Part shown: positions 44,518 through 53,196 of the stretch, in pieces
Position numbering within the stretch: position 1 is the stretch's first letter
Layout: each line of letters opens with the position of its first letter
NCBI RefSeq assembly: GCF_965139615.1
Contig: NZ_CBCSIQ010000008.1
Coordinates: 72,335-136,334, forward strand
Direction of reading: 5' to 3'
Origin: Kerstersia similis
GTDB lineage: Bacteria > Pseudomonadota > Gammaproteobacteria > Burkholderiales > Burkholderiaceae_B
DNA length: 64,000 nucleotides
The notes under the pieces: model-generated
What the model saw: only the letters and a program-made list of their open reading frames with translations
What the model was told of the DNA's origin: nothing
The model's database searches: none
Program-made: the position numbers and the translations under genes

Positions 44518-45639
44518 GTGAGCAGTCATACCGCCACGCTGCCTGAGACGGTCACCGAAACGGTGCCGGTCACGCAGGATGCCTTGCGCATTAATGATGT
44601 GCGCATCAGCGCAGTGCGCCCCTTGATTTCACCTGCCTTGCTGGAAGATGAACTGCCGGTGCCGGAGTCGGTGCATCATTCGGTTCAACAGGCGCGCGAC
44701 GCCATTGCCGATGTCCTGCATGGCCGCGATGACCGGCCGGTGGTGGTGGTCGGGCCGTGTTCCATTCACGACCACGCGCAGGCAATTGAATATGCGCATC
44801 TGCTCAAGGGGGCGGCAGAACGCTACCGCGATGAACTGCTGATCGTCATGCGGGTGTACTTCGAAAAACCGCGTACGACGGTGGGCTGGAAGGGCTACAT
44901 CAACGACCCGCGACTCGATGGCAGTTTCTGCATCAATGAAGGTTTGCGCCGTGCGCGCAAGCTGCTGCTGGAAATTGCGCAGCTGGGCTTACCGGTAGGC
45001 ACGGAATTCCTCGATCTGCTCAGCCCGCAGTTCATTGCAGACCTGATTGCCTGGGGAGCGATTGGTGCACGCACGACCGAAAGCCAGAGCCACAGGCAAC
45101 TGGTCTCGGGCCTGAGCTGCCCGATTGGTTTCAAGAACGGTACGGATGGTGGCGTACAGGTCGCAGTGGATGCCATTGTGGCAGCCAGTTCCAGCCATGC
45201 CTTTATCGGCATGACGAAAATGGGCGTGGCGGCAATTTTCGAAACCCGTGGCAACGAAGACGCGCATGTCATCCTGCGTGGTGGCAAACACGGCACGAAT
45301 TACGATGCCGCCAGCATCGAAGCCTGCTGCGCCGTCTTGCGCAAGGCTGGCTTGCGTGAGCAGGTCATGGTGGATTGTTCGCATGCCAATTCGAACAAAT
45401 CGCATCAACGCCAGATCAACGTGGCAGCCGACCTGGCCGAGCAGATTGCTGGCGGGGAGCAACGCATTACCGGCATCATGCTGGAGAGCAATCTGGCCGA
45501 GGGGCGTCAGGAGTTGAAACCGGGAGTGGTCCTGGAGCGCGGCGTGTCGATCACCGATGCATGCCTGGGCTGGGCGCAAACCGAAGGCGTGCTGGAAACC
45601 TTGGCCACGGCTGTACGGCAGCGCCGCGCACTGGCCTGA
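44518..45639 (+). CDS. aroG: 3-Deoxy-7-phosphoheptulonate (DAHP) synthase, class I
   Basis: 373 residues with a GTG start 8 bases after GGAG. First step of the shikimate pathway: phosphoenolpyruvate plus erythrose 4-phosphate. VVVVGPCSIHDHAQAIEYA, EKPRTTVGWKGYIND, GARTTESQSHRQ, KNGTDG and DCSHANSNK are all present, as in AroF/G/H. Which amino acid inhibits it cannot be told, so the symbol is by family only. A tRNA-Pro follows. Confidence 0.95.
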   Translation: MSSHTATLPETVTETVPVTQDALRINDVRISAVRPLISPALLEDELPVPESVHHSVQQARDAIADVLHGRDDRPVVVVGPCSIHDHAQAIEYAHLLKGAAERYRDELLIVMRVYFEKPRTTVGWKGYINDPRLDGSFCINEGLRRARKLLLEIAQLGLPVGTEFLDLLSPQFIADLIAWGAIGARTTESQSHRQLVSGLSCPIGFKNGTDGGVQVAVDAIVAASSSHAFIGMTKMGVAAIFETRGNEDAHVILRGGKHGTNYDAASIEACCAVLRKAGLREQVMVDCSHANSNKSHQRQINVAADLAEQIAGGEQRITGIMLESNLAEGRQELKPGVVLERGVSITDACLGWAQTEGVLETLATAVRQRRALA

Positions 45640-45704
45640 GCGCGCCAGGTGCCAGGCAAACTTGCCCGGGCAGCAGCGTGATAGGCGTCTGGCGGGATTT
45701 GAGT

Positions 45705-45710
45705 TACAAT
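45705..45710 (+). promoter_or_regulatory. -10 box of the tRNA-Pro promoter
   Basis: TACAAT lies 16 bases before the tRNA, at a fitting distance. No good -35 box is seen. Confidence 0.4.
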
Positions 45711-45726
45711 CTCGTTCTTAGTCAGT

Positions 45727-45803
<77 letters not shown>

Positions 45804-45814
45804 ATGAATTCAAA

Positions 45815-45850
45815 GGGTTAGCAGCTTTGCGCTGCTGGCCCTTTTTGTTT
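45815..45850 (+). terminator. Rho-independent terminator of tRNA-Pro
   Basis: GGG-TT-AGCAGC pairs with GCTGCT-GG-CCC around TTTGC, followed by TTTTTGTTTT. Confidence 0.85.
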
Positions 45851-46150
45851 TGTGCCGAGGAGGTTATCGGGCACCCTATTTTTGGATGGAACCATCCATC
45901 TGAATGGCAGTCCTCTGCCGCCGAACGCGTCAGCGTGGCCCCCCTTAAGCAGTGACCTGCACAGCGTCAGCGTGAGCAGCCAAGCCAGGCAGGTAGCGCA
46001 TACGCTGGTGGCCGGGCAGGATGTGCGTCTGGCCGACCGCGCCGGTTCCAACGCCGCCAGCCGTGTTGCGCCGCATTCGGCATGGAGGGCGCGGATGCGT
46101 CCGATGTGGCATTCAAACAATCTTCGCGAAGATAGGCCGCGCAAATGTAT

Positions 46151-46189
46151 GAAGCAGCGGTACGAAGCAGCAGTACGAAGCAACGATAT
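46151..46189 (+). repeat. 13-bp tandem repeat, three copies
   Basis: GAAGCAGCGGTAC, GAAGCAGCAGTAC and GAAGCAACGATAT follow each other directly; the third copy is degraded. Confidence 0.8.
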
Positions 46190-46324
46190 GAGGCCGCGGC
46201 CGGGGAATGGCAAGGCTGGCGCGTCGTTGTGCTATCCAAATGGACTAGTCAGGGTGGGTAAAAGTGGTGCTGTTTGGTGGTCTATTTTACGGCTATAAAA
46301 AGCGTTTAATAGAGGAGCACTCTC

Positions 46325-47179
46325 ATGACCAATACTCAGCGCACCCCCGGACCCTTTCCTCTTCCCGACGGTCTGCCAGTTCCGGTGGACGATGGCGCAG
46401 CGGATCACCTGACCGGCCTTCGGATGCCTGCCATATCGCTGCGTTCGACGTCTGGCGCACGGGTGGATCTGTCCGCCTTGCCGGGCCGGGTCGTTGTTTA
46501 TGCCTATCCGAAGACTGGCGTTCCAGGGATTGAAATGCCCCAGGGCTGGGACGACATTCCGGGCGCTCGCGGCTGTACGCCGCAAACCCTGTCATTCCAG
46601 GCTGAGCAAGAGGTGTTTGCCGCCTTTGGTGTCAAGATATTCGGACTGAGTACGCAAACGCCGGAATATCAGAAAGAGCTGTCCGATCGGCTGGGCTTGT
46701 CCTTCCAAATACTGAGCGATGCCGAGTTTCAGCTGGCAGACGCGCTGCGTCTGCCTATCCTGACCGTGGCGGGCATGCGGCTGCTCAAGCGCCTGACCTT
46801 GATCATCAAGGACGGTGTGATTGAGCATGTGTTTTATCCGGTGTTTCCGTCGGATAGATCAGCTGCCGAAGTCATTGCTTGGTTGCAGGAAAAAGCGGCG
46901 CCGACGCACGATGCCGGTGTGTTGATCTACACGGCGCCAGGGTGCCGGTATTGCCAGGCCGCCAAGGCATTTCTGAGTGAAAAGGGCGTGGCGTTCATCG
47001 AGGTCGATGTTGATTGTGACCAGGCAGCGGCAAAGGTGATGGTTGCCCGTAGCGGTGGTCAACGGACTGTGCCCCAAATCTTCATTGGCGCCACCCATGT
47101 CGGGGGCGTGGATGAGCTGAAAGCACTTGCGCGCTCTGGTCGTCTGGGGGCCTGGCTGGCCGGGAACATGATGGCTTGA
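46325..47179 (+). CDS. Peroxiredoxin-glutaredoxin fusion protein
   Basis: 284 residues. Residues about 28-190 are an AhpC/TSA-type redoxin (VVVYAYPKTGVPG, GWDDIPGARGCTPQ with the likely peroxidatic Cys84). Residues about 197-280 are a glutaredoxin with the CRYC active site (Cys207, Cys210) and the glutathione-binding TVPQIFIG and HVGGVDEL. The fusion would let glutathione recycle the peroxidase in one chain. The redoxin half is unlike the Prx5 half of known hybrid Prx5 proteins. A good ribosome site (AGAGGAG) precedes the ATG. Convergent with argE. Confidence 0.88.
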   Translation: MTNTQRTPGPFPLPDGLPVPVDDGAADHLTGLRMPAISLRSTSGARVDLSALPGRVVVYAYPKTGVPGIEMPQGWDDIPGARGCTPQTLSFQAEQEVFAAFGVKIFGLSTQTPEYQKELSDRLGLSFQILSDAEFQLADALRLPILTVAGMRLLKRLTLIIKDGVIEHVFYPVFPSDRSAAEVIAWLQEKAAPTHDAGVLIYTAPGCRYCQAAKAFLSEKGVAFIEVDVDCDQAAAKVMVARSGGQRTVPQIFIGATHVGGVDELKALARSGRLGAWLAGNMMA

Positions 47180-47226
47180 AACCAGGCTGGCGTCCGGCGA
47201 TGCCTTTTTTCCGGGAACGGGTTGCG

Positions 47227-48438
47227 TCAGTCCGTGTCTTCCAGCATGGGCTGGCACAGGGATGCTGTCAGGCGTGCCAGCAAGTGGTCGCAGGCAGCCA
47301 GTTGTTCCAGTTCGATGTATTCGTCGGCCTTGTGCGCGACTTCGATGCTGCCCGGCCCACAGACCACTACCGGCGTATTCGCCCAGGTTTGCTGGAATAG
47401 CCCGCCTTCCGTTCCAAAGGCTACCTTGGTGCAGGCCGTGCCTGCCGGTAGCCAGGACGCAAGCAGGCGGACGGCGGGCGTATTTTCTGCAGTTTGCAGG
47501 CCAGGGTAGGCATTCATCTGTTCGATCTGCGGTGGCGGCGCAGGGGCTCGCGTGGCTTCGGCAATGGGCGCGAGCTGGATGCGTTCTTGCGTACGCGCCA
47601 GGATCATGGCGAGAATGCGTGCCGGGTCGTCTGCGGTGATGTGACGGATTTCGAAATTGACTTCGCAGTTGCTGGGGACGATGTTGAGTGCCTTGCCGCC
47701 CTGGATCGTGCCGGCATGAATGGTGGAGTAGGGAATGGCGTAACCGGATTCCCGCGCGCCAGCGGCTGCTATATCTGCCTGGACGTCGCGCATGGCGCTG
47801 ATCAGATCGGCGGCAGTATGGAGGGCGTTCACGAAACGTGGCGCCAGACCGGAATGCCCGGCCTGGCCGCAACAGAGGGCACGGTAGGCGGCTTTGCCTT
47901 TGTGGCCTGTGCCGATCTGCATCAAGGTGGGTTCCCCTACTATGCATAGCAGCGGCGGGGTGATGGCCTGCGCTTCCAGTGCCCGCAGCAGGTGGCGCAC
48001 CCCTACGCAGCCGATTTCTTCATCGTAGGAGAGCGCCAGGAGCAGGGGGCGTTGCAGCGGCATGCGTGCGGCATTGCACATGGCCTGTACCGCGCAGGCG
48101 ACAAAGCCTTTCATGTCGGCGCTGCCCCGGCCATACAGGCGGCCGTCGCGCTCGGTGGCTTCGAAGGGGGGCGTTTGCCAGGGTTGTCCATCTACCGGTA
48201 CGACATCGGTATGGCCGGAAAGCAGTATGCCCGGACGATCTGCCGGGCCGACGCTGGCAAACAGATTGGTGCGTGCCGGGTCGTCCGGGTTGCGCTCCAG
48301 TGTCGAGTGGATACCGGCTTCTGCCAGCCGGGCTTGAATCCGCGCCATCAGATCCAGGTTCGGATGCAATGACACTGATTGAAAGGCAATCAGTTCACGC
48401 AGCAGGGTAAGGCTGGAGGCGGGAGAGGCAGCAGTCAT
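47227..48438 (-). CDS. argE: M20 family deacylase, acetylornithine deacetylase type
   Basis: 403 residues. Zinc hydrolase with SGHTDVVPVDGQPW, RLYGRGSADMKGF, the catalytic glutamates in SYDEEIGCVG, and metal-binding EPT and HK-containing C-terminal motifs. By sequence it fits ArgE (N-acetylornithine to ornithine). Its place beside a LysR gene, DUF1028 and a Rid gene suggests it may instead remove an acyl group from another N-acyl compound in a catabolic pathway. The symbol is therefore provisional. Confidence 0.85.
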   Translation of the reverse strand: MTAASPASSLTLLRELIAFQSVSLHPNLDLMARIQARLAEAGIHSTLERNPDDPARTNLFASVGPADRPGILLSGHTDVVPVDGQPWQTPPFEATERDGRLYGRGSADMKGFVACAVQAMCNAARMPLQRPLLLALSYDEEIGCVGVRHLLRALEAQAITPPLLCIVGEPTLMQIGTGHKGKAAYRALCCGQAGHSGLAPRFVNALHTAADLISAMRDVQADIAAAGARESGYAIPYSTIHAGTIQGGKALNIVPSNCEVNFEIRHITADDPARILAMILARTQERIQLAPIAEATRAPAPPPQIEQMNAYPGLQTAENTPAVRLLASWLPAGTACTKVAFGTEGGLFQQTWANTPVVVCGPGSIEVAHKADEYIELEQLAACDHLLARLTASLCQPMLEDTD

Positions 48439-48452
48439 GGTGGAGGCAAGAG

Positions 48453-49436
48453 TCAGCGTGGCGGGGTATCGTCGTCAGACGAAGTGACAATGTGCGGGTC
48501 GAAAAAGCTCGATGCGCTCATTCCGGGTATGTATTGATCCGAGATATAGGCTCGGCAGCGTTGCATAAACACTTTGGTCAGGCGGGATTGCTCCATGGCC
48601 TGATAGGTGGCCAGCCCCAGCAGCATGGGCCGGTGCTGGCCCGCCAGGCGTACCCGCACGAAGCGCTTGCCATCGAGCGACAGGTTGGAGCGCGGCCGGA
48701 CGTTGAACAGCGAGTACCCCAGGCCATTGGCCACCATGGAGCGCACGACATCTTCCGAACGTGAACGGGCTGCGATCCGGGGTTCCAGCCCTTCCTTGGC
48801 GAATACGGAAAGAAAGTATTCACGGCTGACCGGCAGATCCAGCAGCACCATGGGCAGTTCGGCCAGTTCCTGGAGCGTGACGGCAGGTTCCTGCGCCAGC
48901 GGGTGCAGTTCGCTGACCAGTACATGCAGGGGGAGGCGAGCCAGCGCTTCGAACTCCACGCCTTCGCTCAGCTGCAGGTCATAGGTAATGGCAACGTCGA
49001 TGTCGATGTTGCTGAGGTGGGCCATCAGTTCGCGCTGATTGCCTTCCACCATCTGCAGTTCTACCTTTTCGAAGGCGCGGGAAAAACCGTAGATGACTTC
49101 GGGAGCGATCATGGGCGCCAGCGATTGAAAGCAGCCGACGCGCAGCGGCCCCTGGATGATGCCGTTTGATGTAGCGGCGATGTTGTAGAGGCTGGAGGCA
49201 CGTTCCAGCAGGGATTCGCACTCCTGCATGACCTGTGTGCCGATGGTAGTCAGCGCCAGCCCCTTGGATGGATAGCGCACGAACAGCTGGACACCGAGTT
49301 CCGCTTCGATATGGGCGATGGCGGCCGAAATCGACGGCGAGGAAATGTGAATCTGTGCGGATGCCGTCGCGATGCTGCCGTGCTTGGCGGTAGCGACGAA
49401 GTATTCCATCTGGCGCAACGAGATGCGATTGAGCAT
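48453..49436 (-). CDS. LysR family transcriptional regulator
   Basis: 327 residues from the ATG of MLNRISLRQMEYF; the frame opens further upstream without protein-like sequence. Winged helix-turn-helix (residues about 1-62, GSIATASAQIHISSPSISAAIAHIE shown as ATASAQIHISSPSISAA) and a LysR substrate-binding domain (about 92-300). It precedes the M20 deacylase gene by 14 bases and likely controls this island. The inducer is unknown. Confidence 0.92.
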   Translation of the reverse strand: MLNRISLRQMEYFVATAKHGSIATASAQIHISSPSISAAIAHIEAELGVQLFVRYPSKGLALTTIGTQVMQECESLLERASSLYNIAATSNGIIQGPLRVGCFQSLAPMIAPEVIYGFSRAFEKVELQMVEGNQRELMAHLSNIDIDVAITYDLQLSEGVEFEALARLPLHVLVSELHPLAQEPAVTLQELAELPMVLLDLPVSREYFLSVFAKEGLEPRIAARSRSEDVVRSMVANGLGYSLFNVRPRSNLSLDGKRFVRVRLAGQHRPMLLGLATYQAMEQSRLTKVFMQRCRAYISDQYIPGMSASSFFDPHIVTSSDDDTPPR

Positions 49437-49657
49437 GGCGGAAGCCTGTGAGCAACGAATGTCTGGGTGCGTCGGTATCATCCGCCTTGACCGGGCGGGA
49501 GCGATACGCGCCGAGGATCATGGCCAAGCGCCAGCCCGCACGCGAAGGGTTGGGGCGCCGACTGCCGTGCAGGCTGTTTTGGGCATGCTGTCCTGATTAT
49601 GCGGCCAATGCCTGCTGCGCTCAAACACATGTGCTGTCCCATCCGCGCCAACCACAG

Positions 49658-50329
49658 TCAGAGATTGCCGGGGACGCCGAAACTGGGGGCGGCCCGAGGA
49701 TCCCGTGCCCGGGTTAGGTAGTCTTGTAACTGCGGGGCATAGACCGTCCAGGCAGCGGCCAGTGCCGCAATGGGATCGTCTTCGACCCAGTCCATGCGCA
49801 GGTCTATCATGGGCCAGCTGACTTCCCCGTACACCAGCAGCCCGGCGGAGTGCACCGGGCCTTCCTCGCCGCCGGCCTGTTCGCCTGCAATCAGCGCCTG
49901 CATCAGGCGTTCCGCCAGGCTGCCCTGGGTGTGCTCGAAGGCGGCCAGCATGGCTTGCGGCACATCCCGCGTAGCCAGCATGTTGCCGGCGCAGGCAGCG
50001 TCCTGGCCGATGGCGCTGGAAAGCGTACCCAGGGCGGCGGCACCGGTGAAGATGACGGCAGAATGATGCGCGTCGATGGCCATGAGCTGCCGGTACTCGA
50101 TGAACGCTTCGCCCTGCAAGGCGTTGACAGCGGCCTGCGGCGTGTGTCCCTGGGCCATCAGGTCGAGCAGCATGGGCCCCAGTTTCGGGTCTGTGATGCA
50201 TTGACTGACAGCTGCCCCCACGCCCTGACGGGCGCGAATGCAACGTGATGCGACGGCGGGCGAAGATGACGCGACGGCGGCGCCGAACTGGCCGCTTGCC
50301 GGGCAACGCGCGATGATGGAAAAGGTCAT
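49658..50329 (-). CDS. DUF1028 family protein (Ntn-hydrolase-like)
   Basis: 223 residues. It begins MTFSIIARCPASGQFGAAVAS, the usual DUF1028 opening, and has GVGAAVSQCITDP, a GNMLA motif and DLRMDWVEDDPI near the end. The family has a predicted Ntn-hydrolase fold and no firmly known substrate; it is often encoded beside Rid and M20 genes, as here. The Rid gene lies 21 bases upstream on the same strand, so they form one unit. Confidence 0.9.
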   Translation of the reverse strand: MTFSIIARCPASGQFGAAVASSSPAVASRCIRARQGVGAAVSQCITDPKLGPMLLDLMAQGHTPQAAVNALQGEAFIEYRQLMAIDAHHSAVIFTGAAALGTLSSAIGQDAACAGNMLATRDVPQAMLAAFEHTQGSLAERLMQALIAGEQAGGEEGPVHSAGLLVYGEVSWPMIDLRMDWVEDDPIAALAAAWTVYAPQLQDYLTRARDPRAAPSFGVPGNL

Positions 50330-50350
50330 GTCGCAGGCTCCTGGGCAGGG

Positions 50351-50764
50351 TCAGTCCGGGATGACGGCAGTGGCGTCGATTTCAACCAGCCACTCCGGGC
50401 GGGCCAGGGCAGAGACGACAATGCCGGTGGAGACCGGATGCACCCCTTTGAGCCAGCTGCCTACCACGCGATAGACCTCTTCACGATAGCGCGGGTCGAT
50501 CAGGTAGATCGTGATCTTGCAGATGTCTTCAAGCTCACCGCCAGCTTCCTTCAGCAGCATGTCGATGTTGGCCATGGCCTGTTCCGCCTGGCCCTTGGCG
50601 TCGCCAATGCATACGCTTGCGGAGGTATCCAGGTTCTGGCCGATTTGCCCGCGCAGAAACACGGTGCGGCCACGTGCGACGACGGCCTGGCACAGGTCGT
50701 TATCCAGTTTCTGTTCGGGATACGTGTCTTTGGTGTTGAAGGTGCGGATGCGGGTGTGTTTCAT
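50351..50764 (-). CDS. Rid family protein lacking the RidA arginine
   Basis: 137 residues. YjgF/YER057c/UK114 fold: VFLRGQIGQNLDT, QAMANIDMLLKEAGG and WLVEIDATAVIP. In active RidA imine deaminases an arginine (Arg105 of E. coli) sits in the PARS motif; here the aligned stretch is PVSTG with Ser112, so it belongs with Rid subfamilies that may not deaminate imines. Glu128 is kept. It is first in the unit with DUF1028. Confidence 0.88.
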   Translation of the reverse strand: MKHTRIRTFNTKDTYPEQKLDNDLCQAVVARGRTVFLRGQIGQNLDTSASVCIGDAKGQAEQAMANIDMLLKEAGGELEDICKITIYLIDPRYREEVYRVVGSWLKGVHPVSTGIVVSALARPEWLVEIDATAVIPD

Positions 50765-51220
50765 GGTGGCAAGGGTTCCGGGTGATGGATCATGGCCTGT
50801 CAGGGCCGTTCTCGGATGTCATCCTCGGCCAAATCCCCGACCTTGCCCATTTGTCTTTTCCGGCCCGGTGTGTCGGATTTTCCGATAGTTCGCCATGGCG
50901 CCGGATGCACTGTTTCCGTGCATTTGCACCGTGATAGGCCAGGTCGATGCACCACGAAAAATCCTCAGGAATTGCGAGCCACCCATAAGGAAAAGGCGAC
51001 TTGGCGGGCACCCTCGGTATCTCCGATCATTTTTCCACGCAGACCTTGCCTGGCCTTGCTTGCAGGTGGCGCCCAAGGGGCCGCCGCTTCATCGCCGCCA
51101 GGCAGGAAATGGCGCCACGCGTGCCTGGGTCGGCTTCTGCGTTCAGGCCGGTATTCATTGCCACCCGCCTTGCTTGCGGTTTTGTTCCGAGACAGTTCAA
51201 CCTACTGAAAGAGGTTTTCA
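50765..51220. other. Divergent spacer between the Rid gene and the ABC importer operon
   Basis: About 455 bases without a convincing gene. It must hold both promoters and probably LysR sites, but I could not place them with confidence. Confidence 0.4.
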
Positions 51221-52246
51221 ATGATTCAGAAATACATGACGGCCGGCGTTCTGGCCGGTGCGCTTTTTTCTTCCGTGGCTTGGGCTCAGGAACCATTGGT
51301 AGTGAGTACCTGGGGCGGCAGTTTCCGTGACCTGATTGATGAAAACATCGGCAAGCAGTTCACGCGTGAAACCGGTGTGCCGGTTGAATACATCACGGGC
51401 GGCACCATTGACCGCTTGAACAAGGCCAAGCTGGCATCCAAGCCGGAAAGCGATATTACGTTCACGACCTCGCACATCGGTTGGCTGTATGCGGATGCGG
51501 ATCTGTTCGAGCCGCTCGATACCAGCAAGATTGCCAACTACGATCACCTGGTCGAGCAGGCCAGGATCAGCCCTTACCATCTCGGCAGCTGGGCCTATGT
51601 CTATACCATCGGCTACCGTCCGGATCTGGTGCCGGACGATGTCACCTTCAGCAGCTGGGAAGATCTCTGGAGCCCGGCGCTCAAGGGCAAGATCGCTTCG
51701 CCCGATTTCGATCCCAGCCACATCATCGCCGTGTCCGCCAAGCTCTCTGGCGCCGACGCGGCCGATTGGGAAAAGGGCCAGGAGAAACTCAAGGCGCTCA
51801 AGCCCAATTTCAAGGCGTTCTACACCAACGACGCTAACAGCCAGCAGCTGATTGCATCCGGAGAAACGCCAGTGCAGGTGCTGCTGTCGATGAACGCCTA
51901 CCACATGATCAATCAGGGCGTGCCCATCAAGGTAGCCATGCCCAAGGAGGGCGCGGTGCTGGGGGTGGATGCCATGGGCATCATGAAGGGTTCCGACAAG
52001 GAAGACCTGGCCTACAAATTCATGAGCATTGCACTGTCGCCCGAAGTCCAGGCGAAGATCGTGGCCGCGAAGAAGGCCAGCCCCGTCGTGGATAACGCCC
52101 AGGTGTCTGCCGAGGATGCTGCCTTGCCCGGCGTCTTTACGACCAAGGACCAGTGGGATACGCAGACCATTGTGATCGACAACAAGTTGCGCGCTGAAAA
52201 AACGGCGGAATGGCGCAAGTGGTTCACTGAAAACATCATGAACTGA
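51221..52246 (+). CDS. ABC transporter substrate-binding protein, spermidine/putrescine type
   Basis: 341 residues. A signal peptide (residues 1-22, ending VAWA) precedes a type II periplasmic binding fold: LVVSTWGGSFRDLIDENI and ITGGTIDRLNKAKLASKPESD (parts GGTIDRLNKAKL), with DLVPDDVTFSSWEDLW as in PotD-like proteins. It captures a small cationic or amide compound for uptake; the ligand is unknown. The ATG follows AGAGG by 6 bases. Two permease genes follow. Confidence 0.92.
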   Translation: MIQKYMTAGVLAGALFSSVAWAQEPLVVSTWGGSFRDLIDENIGKQFTRETGVPVEYITGGTIDRLNKAKLASKPESDITFTTSHIGWLYADADLFEPLDTSKIANYDHLVEQARISPYHLGSWAYVYTIGYRPDLVPDDVTFSSWEDLWSPALKGKIASPDFDPSHIIAVSAKLSGADAADWEKGQEKLKALKPNFKAFYTNDANSQQLIASGETPVQVLLSMNAYHMINQGVPIKVAMPKEGAVLGVDAMGIMKGSDKEDLAYKFMSIALSPEVQAKIVAAKKASPVVDNAQVSAEDAALPGVFTTKDQWDTQTIVIDNKLRAEKTAEWRKWFTENIMN

Positions 52247-52340
52247 TTGTTGGCAGCGCATTCAACGGCGCGGAAGTCAGAGATGGACATCGCTTGACTG
52301 CCGCGCCGGTTTTTCCTCTTCTAGACAGAGCACCCTAGCT

Positions 52341-53195
52341 ATGAACACGCTATCCGGACTCAGGGCATGGCTGGTATCCCCCGCAGTGCTTGTTGCACTG
52401 GGCATTTGCGCCGCATTGGCCGCTGTCTTCCAGTTCAGTTTGCGAACCTTCATTCCTGGTTCCCTGGATGTGGGCGGGCTGACATTCGCCAACTTCACCG
52501 ACCTGGACAAGCCGATCTATCTCAGCGCGTTCCTGAACACTTTTCTGCTGAGCCTCGAAACGACGGTGCTGACGCTGCTGGTGGCCTACCCCCTGGCCTA
52601 TGCGCTGGTGCGTGTGCGCCATCGGGGCCTGAAGGCATTCATTCTGATCGCTTCGATCACGCCGCTGTTCCTGGGGGAGATCGTGCGCACGTACTCCTGG
52701 CTGATCGTGCTGGGCAATACGGGATTCATCAATACCCTGTTGCGGCAGTTGGGCCTGATAGACGGACCTTTGCAGCTGATGTTCACCCACCTGGGTGTCC
52801 TGATTGCGCTGGTGCACGTAACCATTCCCGTCGTCGTCCTGATGCTGGCAACGGCCATTTCGCATATCGACCGGGCCTATGAAAAGGCGGCGCAAAGCCT
52901 GGGCGCCGGTCCGGTGCGCACCTTCCTGACCGTTACCTTGCCCTTGTCCATGCCGGGCATTCTGGCCAGTATCACCACGGCATTTGCCTGGACTTTCAGC
53001 GCGTTCGCCACCCCGCAGATGATAGGCGGTGGCCGGGTGCCCACGGTTTCGACCCTGGTATATCAACTGGGCTTCTCGTCCATGAATTTCCCCCTGGCGG
53101 CCAGTCTCAGCATTGCGGGCCTGGTACTGACGGTCGTGTCGCTGATGCTGCTGGGCATATTGACCCGCCGGCTCAAGAAAATTGGAGGCCATTGA
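52341..53195 (+). CDS. ABC transporter permease, PotB-like
   Basis: 284 residues with six membrane helices. The EAA loop that meets the ATPase is AAQSLGAGPVRTFLTVTLPLSMPGI. It forms half of the membrane channel with the next gene product, one base downstream. Part of the split polyamine-type importer. Confidence 0.92.
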   Translation: MNTLSGLRAWLVSPAVLVALGICAALAAVFQFSLRTFIPGSLDVGGLTFANFTDLDKPIYLSAFLNTFLLSLETTVLTLLVAYPLAYALVRVRHRGLKAFILIASITPLFLGEIVRTYSWLIVLGNTGFINTLLRQLGLIDGPLQLMFTHLGVLIALVHVTIPVVVLMLATAISHIDRAYEKAAQSLGAGPVRTFLTVTLPLSMPGILASITTAFAWTFSAFATPQMIGGGRVPTVSTLVYQLGFSSMNFPLAASLSIAGLVLTVVSLMLLGILTRRLKKIGGH

Positions 53196-53196
53196 A

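Larger units (their letters stand above)
45804..46324. other. Gene-free spacer after tRNA-Pro
   Basis: About 520 bases. It holds the tRNA terminator and a short tandem repeat. Frames on both strands up to 148 codons are open but have shifting, repeat-rich composition and no ribosome site, so I do not call them genes. It may be a decayed gene; tRNA 3' ends are also common integration sites, but no second copy of the tRNA end is visible. Confidence 0.5.

Noticed and set aside
45852..46298. 148-codon plus-strand frame after tRNA-Pro
   Set aside because: Begins with GTG inside the terminator area, runs through the tandem repeats and shows no recognisable protein pattern.
47227..48438. Arginine biosynthesis as the sure role of the argE-like gene
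   Set aside because: No other arginine gene is near and the neighbours are catabolic; kept as provisional.
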